From positions 1 through 64,000 of the forward strand of contig CAZZMO010000002.1 of the NCBI GenBank assembly GCA_964655475.1: a DNA stretch of 64,000 bases, read 5' to 3'. Position 1 is the first letter of the stretch, and each line of letters starts with the position of its first letter. The position numbers and the translations under genes are program-made. Source of the DNA: VGMA01 sp964655475. GTDB taxonomy: Bacteria; Chlamydiota; Chlamydiia; Chlamydiales; VGMA01. This document shows positions 50,853 through 59,151 of this stretch, piece after piece. The notes under the pieces are model-generated. The model did no database searches. It was not told the DNA's origin and saw only the letters and a program-made list of their open reading frames with translations.

Positions 50853-51251
50853 ATGTTCCTATCACATAAATCTACCCATCCGATCGCCCGTTTCTTTATC
50901 CTTCTATTGGCAGCCTGTACGATTGCATCTGTCTCGTGGAATGAAGGGGCTACTATATCCTCTAAACAGGTCATGACCTACGAAGAGGCGGTCCCCCTCA
51001 TGTCAAAAAATTCCTCCGATGGAGCGGTGATTGATTACTGCAATAGATCAGTTCATCAGCCGCAAGATGTACTCGATATCTTGCTGAAGTCCTTTATGGT
51101 TCAGTGTCTTCTTCTCCTTTGCTTGGGAAAGGTTCTAGTTACACCGATCAGAAAGTTTTCCTTTAAACTGTTTTTCATCCGCGTCTATTACTTTATTGTC
51201 GATCTAGACGTACATATCTTATCTTCAAGAGCGCACCCACCAACAAGATAA
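50853..51251 (+). CDS. Hypothetical membrane protein
   Basis: 132 residues from the ATG at 50853 (GGGGCG upstream). Hydrophobic helices at about residues 10-30 and 85-103 enclose a polar loop of about 50 residues. Not recognised. Stands alone, divergent from the DauR-like gene. Confidence 0.55.
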   Translation: MFLSHKSTHPIARFFILLLAACTIASVSWNEGATISSKQVMTYEEAVPLMSKNSSDGAVIDYCNRSVHQPQDVLDILLKSFMVQCLLLLCLGKVLVTPIRKFSFKLFFIRVYYFIVDLDVHILSSRAHPPTR

Positions 51252-51289
51252 AATTCTAAATATTTTTAACTAAAATAAAGGATTTTATC

Positions 51290-52357
51290 ATGTGTATTAT
51301 TACGCCAGAGCTCCAACATATGGGGGAGCTCAAAATTACAAACGAAGCAGAAGCCTATACTTGGTTCTGTGGCTCTCTGAATGGGAGAAACGTCACGAGA
51401 ATTATTGTTGCAGCTTCTTGTTCAACAGCCGGGACCTATGTTGCTGCTAGATGGCCAGTGCTTCATTGGATCATTGCGGGAGCGGGGCTATCTGGTATAG
51501 GGAATGCAACGAGCACCTACTTTTTCTTAGAACCTTCAGAATTAGGGCTGATTGAAGCAAGGTTTTCTGAGGATCTTCCAAATTTAAGAAATCGAGTTTT
51601 TCTTATAGAAGCGAGCTTAGAAAAGACTCTAGGACAATTAAAGATGCTCATAGTCCCTTCAATGGCTGAAGATCGTGATGAAGTGAATGAGCTCATAGTG
51701 GAAAAAGAACCCCCTCCTTGTGTCAGCCGAGAAACTATGAATAGGATCAGTATGACAACAGCGGGAGCTGTCACAACACTTGGAAGTCTCATAGCAGGTT
51801 TCATCCCGACACCTGGTGGGATCATTGCTGGATCTATTCTAACAGGGGTAGGGAATTCGCTAAGTACAATATTGCCATACAAGAGACCTTCAGATCAGGA
51901 GATTGCAGAAGCCGCTCTTGAAATGCTGCCTGCCATGATGGATGATTGGAAAAAGCTCGAGCCTGAACTGATCGAGTTGATTGAAAAAATCATGAAGCTC
52001 CATCCAGAGATCCAATTAGGTCAGATCGAGATTAGGGAAGAAGAAATGGTAGAAGAAGACTCTTTTTGTTGTTTTCAAACAATGAAAAGGAGGAATGCGA
52101 GCTACCTTTTTTCTGCATGTTGTCTTTCTTCAACTGGCGCCCTTACTGGGAGTTTTTTTCCTAATATACCAGGAATTATTTTCGGAGGAGCCATAGGGGG
52201 AGCTGCAAATGGGATGAGTACAGCCCTTGTTTTAGAAAGGCCTCATGATCGAGACATCCAGAAAGCTTTGAGAAACGGCATACCTGATCTCTTGAATAGA
52301 ATAGAGAGATTGAAAAGACGGAGTTTAGAGATTAAAGAAAGTTTAATCAATGAGTAA
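51290..52357 (+). CDS. Inc-like protein with three repeated hydrophobic hairpins
   Basis: 355 residues. Three segments (33-85, 151-203, 268-320) share one pattern: a basic residue, two hydrophobic Gly/Ala-rich helices joined by a Pro/Gly turn, 'G(I/V/A)(G/A)N(A/S/G)(T/M)ST', then an acidic 'E/KRPxDxxI' helix. Spacing is 118 and 117 residues, so the protein is a triple internal duplication. Helical charged linkers separate the units. Bilobed hydrophobic hairpins are the hallmark of chlamydial inclusion membrane proteins, but three in one chain is unusual. AAGGA lies eight bases before the ATG. Confidence 0.75.
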   Translation: MCIITPELQHMGELKITNEAEAYTWFCGSLNGRNVTRIIVAASCSTAGTYVAARWPVLHWIIAGAGLSGIGNATSTYFFLEPSELGLIEARFSEDLPNLRNRVFLIEASLEKTLGQLKMLIVPSMAEDRDEVNELIVEKEPPPCVSRETMNRISMTTAGAVTTLGSLIAGFIPTPGGIIAGSILTGVGNSLSTILPYKRPSDQEIAEAALEMLPAMMDDWKKLEPELIELIEKIMKLHPEIQLGQIEIREEEMVEEDSFCCFQTMKRRNASYLFSACCLSSTGALTGSFFPNIPGIIFGGAIGGAANGMSTALVLERPHDRDIQKALRNGIPDLLNRIERLKRRSLEIKESLINE

Positions 52358-52418
52358 TATAAGCGCTTTCAGTATAATAGTATGAATATTTCAGTAATTA
52401 TTTAAAAAGGATCAGAAC

Positions 52419-54782
52419 ATGGTGTGCTTAAATACTCTAAATTCCTCTACTATGACCACAAGCACTCATTTTGAGCCCCACATACTGACTTCTGCACCCC
52501 TTCGAACCTTAAGTCGTACAGAGGAGCTCGCTTATGCTGTACTTCGTGAGGAGATGCCACTGAGAACCCTCTTTCGCCCAGAGCTTAAACTGAGCATTGC
52601 AAAGTTTGTGAAAGATCAACTGCTTTTACAAAAGATTGCAGAATATATTTCAAAGGGAAGAGGGCAGTTTGAAAATACGAAAGAGGGTTTAAGAAACTAT
52701 TTCCGAGAATTTCCCCTCTTGAATGAAATCGTACAGGGTCCACAACAAGAAGAATTTCTCGATCTATTTTTTACGAGTTGCTCTGAAGCATTGGATGATT
52801 CTATCCCTTCTGAAACATTAGACTCTGCTATTCGGGGGCGTGTTTTTACCATTAAGAACGCTCTCGTAGCTCAGAAGAATCCTCAATTAATACAGTCGGG
52901 ACAAGCGGCAAGTAAAAAGCAAACGTTAGATCAAATTCGTGAAGAGGGAAAGACTTTCATTCGGAATGCGTTAAGGCTTCATCTGAATATCCAGACTAGA
53001 GAAGCCTTTTCTTCATTTAAGGCAGTTCTCTTACAAACAGCAGAAAGGCTCATCCCTTTTATAAGACAGGTCACTATTGCTTATTTAGAAGAGAATGGTA
53101 AAGAAAGAGATGGAGATATCTTAGCTTGGAGGAATCCTCGAGGGGCCAATCAGCACGGAATGGTTGCAGCAGCTCTGATGGAAGGATGTTTATTGAGTCT
53201 TGGTTATAACACTGAATTATATGTGAGATCAGATCTAGAACCTTCAATCACTCTTGCTATTGAGCATAGTGTTGTCTTTGTAAGGGGAGATGATGGAGGG
53301 TATTATTTAGTAGATTGTGCCTATCAACAGTTCCATAAAGATGTCACACTTTCTGATGATGATATACCGAAAGAGCCTGTTCTTGTTCTGGAATCGCATG
53401 AAATCGATGAATACATTGATACGAGACTACTCCCGTTCTGGAAACGGACAAGCATCCTCGCTGGTGAAGCTGCTTATGAAGGGGTTAGGATCATACAGCA
53501 AAAAGATCAGATGCTTTCTTTTCGTACAGATCCTTTTAGAGTAAATGCCCTCACCTATACCACTCAAGAAGAATTTGTACGCGCTTCTTTAAAAAGAGTT
53601 TGGGATATCGCAACCTATACGCCAGTACCCTCAAGTCAAACGGCTCTAGAGCTTTTTCTTGGAAGCAATCCGGTTAGAATGAATACCCATAAACTGATAA
53701 AAGGTATGGAAATCTCTTCTTCTGCCGCACCACTATTGGCAAATGTTCGTGAGGAACTAAGGAAGCTAATGACCCTCTCTCCTCTTAGAAAAAATAGTCC
53801 TGAGGCATTTTCTTTATTGGCAAAACTTCCATTTGAAGAAGGAGCACAGTATGCAAAATTAATTCACTGCGACCCCAGATTACATGCCCGATACTCTGAT
53901 GTCGTGTTTGGTGTGGAGCTACCCCTAAATGCTTATCTTTGCTCACTAAAGAGAGTAGTCAATCCAGAGGGAAGAGATTTACATGTTGTGTATGGATGTC
54001 CAGGCTCTGATGCAATGACCCCGCTCATATCAACAGATGCTACAAAAATCACTATGGTAGATACGACGGATGTCTCTTATGATGAATTTGCTAGGGCTGT
54101 TGAGTTAATGCAAGAGCCAAGGCAAAAAGTACTAGAGCACCTTTCAAATGATCAAGGTTTTTTACCTATATTTTATCGGTATGGTGGCGCTAGAAGTGAT
54201 CTAATCAATGGAAACGGGAACAAGATGCAAAACCTTCCTCTTAGGACATTATTTGCTCTAGATATGATGGGTGTGGATGCGGACACTATTTCTATTAAAA
54301 AAGCAAAAGATCAGCTGACGCTGAGCTTTGACTGGCAGTATTATTCCTCTCGAGTTTCAAAAAAGCGCTCTATAACTTTTATCAAAGCTGATATCACAAA
54401 CCCGATTTCTTATCCTACAGCATTGACCAATCAAGTTGAAAATGGTTTTGATGTGTTCTACATGAAGGGATCCATGTTAGCCGCTCGAGAATATGGGAAA
54501 TTCCTTCCCTACTTTGCCTCCCATCTATCATCAAAAGGGGTGATCATGGCAACAGCATACACGTTTTGTATGGAATATTTTAGCCCAAGTGATTGTTTAA
54601 CAAACGCTGGGATATCATTAACAGATCTATCTACAGATGATCTTCGCCTCACTGAGGAGTTTTTAGAGCTCCATCACCATGATCCAATGAAAGCAGCTAT
54701 TAATGCGCGGCATAACGCACCAGCCCGTTTACCGATCACAGATGCCCGCTACTGGAACATTTTTGAAGTGAGACAAGTGTAG
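52419..54782 (+). CDS. Large orphan protein: transglutaminase-like and Rossmann-like parts
   Basis: 787 residues with no signal or membrane segment. After a helical N-terminal third, residues 240-305 resemble a transglutaminase-like core: 'ANQHGMVAAALMEGCLLSLGYNTELYV', 'IEHSVVFVRGDDGGYYLVDCAYQQF' (H283, D299). The residue at the usual Cys position appears to be His246. Residues about 520-680 look like a Rossmann methyltransferase-type fold: 'LHVVYGCPGSDAMTPL', 'ITMVDTTD', 'FDVFYMKGSML', 'HLSSKGVIMATAYT'. It follows the Inc-like gene by 61 bp. Assignment is structural guesswork; a host-directed enzyme is possible. Confidence 0.6.
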   Translation: MVCLNTLNSSTMTTSTHFEPHILTSAPLRTLSRTEELAYAVLREEMPLRTLFRPELKLSIAKFVKDQLLLQKIAEYISKGRGQFENTKEGLRNYFREFPLLNEIVQGPQQEEFLDLFFTSCSEALDDSIPSETLDSAIRGRVFTIKNALVAQKNPQLIQSGQAASKKQTLDQIREEGKTFIRNALRLHLNIQTREAFSSFKAVLLQTAERLIPFIRQVTIAYLEENGKERDGDILAWRNPRGANQHGMVAAALMEGCLLSLGYNTELYVRSDLEPSITLAIEHSVVFVRGDDGGYYLVDCAYQQFHKDVTLSDDDIPKEPVLVLESHEIDEYIDTRLLPFWKRTSILAGEAAYEGVRIIQQKDQMLSFRTDPFRVNALTYTTQEEFVRASLKRVWDIATYTPVPSSQTALELFLGSNPVRMNTHKLIKGMEISSSAAPLLANVREELRKLMTLSPLRKNSPEAFSLLAKLPFEEGAQYAKLIHCDPRLHARYSDVVFGVELPLNAYLCSLKRVVNPEGRDLHVVYGCPGSDAMTPLISTDATKITMVDTTDVSYDEFARAVELMQEPRQKVLEHLSNDQGFLPIFYRYGGARSDLINGNGNKMQNLPLRTLFALDMMGVDADTISIKKAKDQLTLSFDWQYYSSRVSKKRSITFIKADITNPISYPTALTNQVENGFDVFYMKGSMLAAREYGKFLPYFASHLSSKGVIMATAYTFCMEYFSPSDCLTNAGISLTDLSTDDLRLTEEFLELHHHDPMKAAINARHNAPARLPITDARYWNIFEVRQV

Positions 54783-54827
54783 ACAGATACATAGTAATCA
54801 GTTTTAATTGATTTTTAGAAATAGAAT

Positions 54828-55781
54828 ATGATGCAAACACAAAAAATTCAACAAAATCAGTTGTATAAAGCTGCAGAGCTTCTTTGCCAAGGAGAAGTTG
54901 TAGCTTTTCCTACGGAAACGGTATATGGTATTGGGGCCTCTATTTTTCTGGAAGAAGCGATTCAGAAAATTTTTAAAGTAAAGGGGCGTCCAAGCGACAA
55001 TCCACTTATTGCTCACATATGTGATCTAGCTTCTTTAGAGCAGATTGCAGAGGATGTCCCAGCTCAATTTTATACTCTTGCAGAGCGGTTTTTCCCCGGA
55101 CCTTTATCGATTATTCTACCCAAAACAAAAGAAGTTCCAAGTATTGTATCTGCGGGCCTTAACACGGTAGCGGTCAGGATGCCATCTCATCCTCTGGCTC
55201 TTGAGCTTATAAGACTTGTAGGATCACCTTTGGTTGCTCCTTCTGCTAATCTATCAGGAAAACCAAGTTCGACGCAGGTATCCCATGTGTTAGATGATTT
55301 TGAGGGAAAAATTGCAGGGATAGTAATGGGTGAACCCTCGAAAGAAGGAATCGAATCAACTGTTGTGCGTATTATTAATGGAAAGGTCGAGATCTTAAGA
55401 CCCGGTGCGGTGCATCAAGAAGAATTAGAAGCCACCCTTCAGCAAAAAGTCTCGATATTTACCCCATCTAAAGGTGTTTTCGGAGAGACACTTCCATCCC
55501 CAGGGATGAAATATAGACACTATGCTCCGTCAGCACGCGTAACGCTATTTTTTTCAGTCGATGAAGCGCTAAAACAAAGCAATTTTCCCTCTAAACAAAT
55601 GATCTTAACGAATCATAAAGGTGTAGTTGGGAATGTATTTCCTTTAAATGCAGCTTCTTTTTATTTCTATCTACGACTTGCAGATGCGGAAAGGTATGAA
55701 GAGGTTCAGATCATCTGTGATCCCATTACATTGCTTAATAAAGGCCTTATGAATAGGATTCAGAAGGCTTCAGGATTTTAA
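54828..55781 (+). CDS. sua5: L-threonylcarbamoyladenylate synthase, Sua5 type
   Basis: 317 residues, the long Sua5 form. It makes threonylcarbamoyl-AMP for the t6A37 modification of ANN-decoding tRNAs. 'VAFPTETVYGIGASIF' and 'KVKGRPSDNPLIAHI' are the YrdC signature; 'PGPLSIILPK', 'RMPSHPLALEL' and 'GSPLVAPSANLSGKPS' follow. A C-terminal Sua5 domain starts at 'PSPGMKYRHYAPSA'. Essential housekeeping function. Confidence 0.95.
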   Translation: MMQTQKIQQNQLYKAAELLCQGEVVAFPTETVYGIGASIFLEEAIQKIFKVKGRPSDNPLIAHICDLASLEQIAEDVPAQFYTLAERFFPGPLSIILPKTKEVPSIVSAGLNTVAVRMPSHPLALELIRLVGSPLVAPSANLSGKPSSTQVSHVLDDFEGKIAGIVMGEPSKEGIESTVVRIINGKVEILRPGAVHQEELEATLQQKVSIFTPSKGVFGETLPSPGMKYRHYAPSARVTLFFSVDEALKQSNFPSKQMILTNHKGVVGNVFPLNAASFYFYLRLADAERYEEVQIICDPITLLNKGLMNRIQKASGF

Positions 55782-55793
55782 TTGAAATAATCA

Positions 55794-56297
55794 TCACGCG
55801 ATGATGATATCAAAGGGTTGAAGAAGGGTGAGTGCTTCCGGAAGGGAGAACTTTGCCTTTGAGATCCGGTTGGTGAGGGGATTGATTTGGTAGTTATATG
55901 CCTTCGAAAGATCTGCCTTGGTAAGGTCAGAGTTGTGGAATAGGGTTCCAGAGAGATCGCTCTCATGAAAATCGACATGGCTCAAGTTTGTGGTGGTAAA
56001 GTGACATTCCTGGAGTCTTGATTGCAGAAAGGAGCTATTTTTCAAAGAGAGGTCTGAAAAATTGCAATAGAGAAGCTGACACTCTTTAAATTTTGGAGAG
56101 AAGAAGAGTTTTTCACATACGGAGAAGTTGATCCCTGTGAATTTGCAGCCTATGAAGAGGACTTCTTGGAGTCTACATCCATCGAGGGGAGTGAGATTGA
56201 ATTGACACCGGTTAAAGGTTGTGTTGACAAAACGGCTATTTCTCAAAGAGCGTTCCGTAAAATTTTCCCCTTCAAAGGTATGGTCGATGAATTCCAT
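55794..56297 (-). CDS. Pentapeptide-repeat protein
   Basis: 167 residues of A(N/D)Lxx-type repeats in a right-handed quadrilateral helix: 'RFVNTTFNRCQFNLTPLDGC', 'LFIGCKFTGINFSVC', 'HVDFHESDLSGTLFHNSDL'. C-terminal half ends with a short helix. Similar in size to McbG/Qnr-like proteins, but gyrase protection cannot be inferred. Confidence 0.9.
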   Translation of the reverse strand: MEFIDHTFEGENFTERSLRNSRFVNTTFNRCQFNLTPLDGCRLQEVLFIGCKFTGINFSVCEKLFFSPKFKECQLLYCNFSDLSLKNSSFLQSRLQECHFTTTNLSHVDFHESDLSGTLFHNSDLTKADLSKAYNYQINPLTNRISKAKFSLPEALTLLQPFDIIIA

Positions 56298-56368
56298 TTT
56301 GCTCTAGCCCATATAAATTGATATTTGTAGTATACTGGTGATTCAAAATGAAGTGCAAGGAGTTAGAG

Positions 56369-57613
56369 ATGAAAGTGACTATCGATGAGAAAGATCTATT
56401 AGAGAGGTTCCTGCGCTATGTGCAAATAGATACGCAAAGCGATATCCACTCTTCTTCATTCCCGAGCACAGAGAAGCAGTGGGAGCTTCTGAGGTTATTA
56501 GAACAAGAGCTTCGGGGCTTTGGTCTTACAGCTGTAGAGGTTACGAAATTTGGCTATGTATTAGCGACAATTCCGAGCACTTCGAAGAAAAAAGGGGTGC
56601 CGACTGTGGCATTTTTGGCCCATGTTGATACTGCTGATGCAGCGCCTGGTGGAGCGAAGCCGATCGTTCATCGAAAGTTCAACGGAGAGCCAATTGTTCT
56701 TCCCGATGATCCCACTCAGGTATTAACAGTTGAAGAAATCCCGGTTCTTCGAGAAAAGATCGGACACGATATCATTACTGCATCGGGAAAAACTCTTCTT
56801 GGGGCTGATGATAAAGCAGGTGTTGCGATCATCATGGGGATGGTGAAATATCTAACAGAGAATCCTGATGTTCTGCACGGTCCAATCCGCATCTGTTTTA
56901 ACCCTGATGAGGAAATTGGAAGGGGTATGCACCACATTTCATTGCCACAGTTGGATGCAAGAGCTGCATATACGCTCGATTCAGAAGAGGTGGGTGAGCT
57001 CAATTATGAAACCTTTAGTGCAGATCATGCGACAATTGAGATAAAAGGAGTTGCATCCCACCCAGGATCAGCCAAAGGGGTGATGGTGAATGCGATCAAG
57101 CTTGCATCAAAGTTCATTGAACGGCTTCCCAAAGAGCTGTCACCTGAAGAGACAGAAGATCGGGAAGGCTTTATCCATCCCACTGAAGTTAAGGGGAGTT
57201 CAGAAAAAGCAACGATTCGCATGATTCTTCGCGATTTTGAACTTCACGGTCTTGAAGCGAAAAGAGAGTTTCTCCATCGTTTGATTAAAGAATTCGAGAC
57301 GCTAGAGCCTAGAAGTTCTTGGCAGATTTCGATCATACCTCAATATCGCAACATGCGCTACTGGCTCGATAAAGATCTCTTTCCTGTAGATGCAGCAAAA
57401 GAAGCAATCAAAAGAGTCGGGTTAGAGCCATTTTGCCGCCCTGTAAGAGGGGGGACAGATGGATCTCAGTTAACAGAAAAAGGGGTTCCTACTCCGAATA
57501 TTTTTACTGGATTTCGAAATATTCACAGTCAGAAAGAGTGGATTTCTTTGCAAGATATGGCTCTTTCTATGATGACGTTGGTCCATCTTGTACAGATTTG
57601 GGAAGAACAATGA
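56369..57613 (+). CDS. pepT: Peptidase T (tripeptide aminopeptidase)
   Basis: 414 residues from the ATG at 56369 (GGAG ribosome site). A dizinc M20 peptidase that removes N-terminal residues from tripeptides: 'FLAHVDTADAAPG' (first zinc His), 'LGADDKAGVAIIM' (bridging Asp), 'CFNPDEEIGRGMHH' (catalytic Glu), 'LDSEEVGEL' (zinc Asp) and 'PVRGGTDGSQLTEKG' (late motif). The PepT-specific 'RFLRYVQIDTQSD' opening is present. Confidence 0.95.
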   Translation: MKVTIDEKDLLERFLRYVQIDTQSDIHSSSFPSTEKQWELLRLLEQELRGFGLTAVEVTKFGYVLATIPSTSKKKGVPTVAFLAHVDTADAAPGGAKPIVHRKFNGEPIVLPDDPTQVLTVEEIPVLREKIGHDIITASGKTLLGADDKAGVAIIMGMVKYLTENPDVLHGPIRICFNPDEEIGRGMHHISLPQLDARAAYTLDSEEVGELNYETFSADHATIEIKGVASHPGSAKGVMVNAIKLASKFIERLPKELSPEETEDREGFIHPTEVKGSSEKATIRMILRDFELHGLEAKREFLHRLIKEFETLEPRSSWQISIIPQYRNMRYWLDKDLFPVDAAKEAIKRVGLEPFCRPVRGGTDGSQLTEKGVPTPNIFTGFRNIHSQKEWISLQDMALSMMTLVHLVQIWEEQ

Positions 57614-57703
57614 TAAAATCTTGATAGATGAAAATTTTTTAAATCGTTACTATATTCTTGTCTGAAAGTTTCTTATTGATCATTTAACTACAGGAATTGT
57701 TCG

Positions 57704-58135
57704 ATGAAGAGAATATTTTTGTTGTCATGGATGTTTTGTATCAATCTTCTTGTTGCAGAAGAGTATCAGTTTGAAGGGAATCACTTTTTTGCAAGTTATT
57801 TAGGGTGTGATTTAGAGGCACTTAGTAATCCGATGGGAGTACTAGATGCAATGGATCAAGCTGTCAAAGCGTCAGGAGCTTACACTCTTGATAGGTCTTA
57901 TTACGTCTTCGAACCAGATGCAATCACTATTGTTTATCTCCTTTCTGAAAGCCACGCGAGTATTCATACTTATCCAGAACATGGAGCTTGTTTTGTTGAT
58001 CTGTTTACCTGTGGATCCCACTGCTCAGCAGAAGGATTTGATCAGATACTCAGGGCATACTTCAAACCAGAGAAGGTGAGTTTTCAACACTTTGTCAGAG
58101 CTGAGGAATGTACGCTCCTCTCTACGGATGGATAG
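57704..58135 (+). CDS. speH: AdoMet decarboxylase proenzyme with a signal peptide
   Basis: 143 residues of class 1B (bacterial SpeH-type) S-adenosylmethionine decarboxylase, which feeds aminopropyl groups to spermidine synthesis. 'LLSESHASIHTYPEHG' holds the self-processing Glu-Ser site that gives the pyruvoyl group, and 'VDLFTCGSHC' holds the catalytic Cys. The N-terminus is a clear signal peptide, 'MKRIFLLSWMFCINLLVA', absent from cytosolic relatives. No speE is in the window. Export of a SAM-using enzyme is hard to explain unless it acts outside the bacterium. Confidence 0.9.
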   Translation: MKRIFLLSWMFCINLLVAEEYQFEGNHFFASYLGCDLEALSNPMGVLDAMDQAVKASGAYTLDRSYYVFEPDAITIVYLLSESHASIHTYPEHGACFVDLFTCGSHCSAEGFDQILRAYFKPEKVSFQHFVRAEECTLLSTDG

Positions 58136-59081
58136 AAAGGGCTCTCTCTCGAGCCCTCTTTCTCGTAGAAAGTACATGATCTAGAGCAATATCGTGAAAG
58201 GTTCCAAGTGATAGGTGGTGTTCGATCCAAAAGAAAAGACGCAGCGATGCAAAATGGCAAAGCTTTGGAATCCAGGAGATCTCTTCATCACTTAAGGTGC
58301 GAATCGATTGGTATCCTTCTGTAAGATTTCTGAGCCACTCTTCTTCGGGTTGGAGATAATTCATTCTCGATGTGATAGAGGAGAGAGCGATCGCAAGATC
58401 AAACATAAAGAAGTGGTAGCAAGAGTCATCAAAATCGATGATGGAAATTGATTCATCTTCTCCATAAAAAAGGTTCATAGCTCCTAGATCTGCATGTATC
58501 AGTCCGTAGTACTCTTTGGTTTGAGGAAGTTGATTCATCCAGGATAAGGACTTTTCCATTAGATGGATAAGCTCTATTTCTTTCGATTCCTTCATCCCTA
58601 GAAGGGCATGCCTGATGCCTCTTTCTTGAGACCATGCTTCTCTTTGAAAGTGGTGGGGATGGACTTTCGAAATCTCATGCATTTTAGCGATGAGCGCTCC
58701 TAATTTTCTCAAAAATGGAGGGCTTGCAAAGAGTGTATCTTGTGGATGAGATCCCGCTATAGCAGAAAATAGAACCGCTTCATAAGAAAACCCCTCTTGA
58801 TTCAGAGATAAAATGGTATCTCCTTGATGATGAGGTAAAATCGTGGGGATATCAACTCCCACACTTTTTAGATGGATCATCCAGTCGATTTCTGCTCGAA
58901 TTTCCTCTTTTCTTCTTCTGAACTGACTCGTGAGTCTAAGATAAACCGTTTTCCCGTTTTGTTTTGCAGAATAGACGACGTTTTCCATTTTGCGGATGAA
59001 TATCAAATCTGAAAGATTCCATGCGATAGCGCACTGATGAAGCAGTTGTTCACTCGGAAAAGGTTCGACTAAGGTATTCAT
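58122..59081 (-). CDS. Aminoglycoside-phosphotransferase/homoserine-kinase-like (APH) enzyme
   Basis: 319 residues. 'YGLIHADLGAMNLFY' (HxDxxxxN catalytic loop) and 'ISIIDFDDSCYHFFMFDLA' (metal Asp) define the APH fold. N-terminal 'VYSAKQNGKTVYLRLTS' provides the nucleotide lysine region. Family members phosphorylate choline, homoserine, aminoglycosides or others; 'SRE/FR' type (YihE/SrkA-like) is possible. 14 bp overlap with the AdoMetDC end (convergent). Confidence 0.88.
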   Translation of the reverse strand: MNTLVEPFPSEQLLHQCAIAWNLSDLIFIRKMENVVYSAKQNGKTVYLRLTSQFRRRKEEIRAEIDWMIHLKSVGVDIPTILPHHQGDTILSLNQEGFSYEAVLFSAIAGSHPQDTLFASPPFLRKLGALIAKMHEISKVHPHHFQREAWSQERGIRHALLGMKESKEIELIHLMEKSLSWMNQLPQTKEYYGLIHADLGAMNLFYGEDESISIIDFDDSCYHFFMFDLAIALSSITSRMNYLQPEEEWLRNLTEGYQSIRTLSDEEISWIPKLCHFASLRLFFWIEHHLSLGTFHDIALDHVLSTRKRARERALSIHP

Positions 59082-59151
59082 AAAAAGAGATTTAGTAGAC
59101 TTTACAAACGATATTTGTTAAATTATTTAGATAAGATAAAGATGGTGTATT

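Noticed and set aside
48559..59081. An antibiotic-resistance island (AAC-like, APH-like, VanX, CPT-like, BlaI/M56)
   Set aside because: Each belongs to a broad family with other roles, they are spread over 30 kb among ordinary genes, and no integron, transposon or resistance-specific feature was seen.
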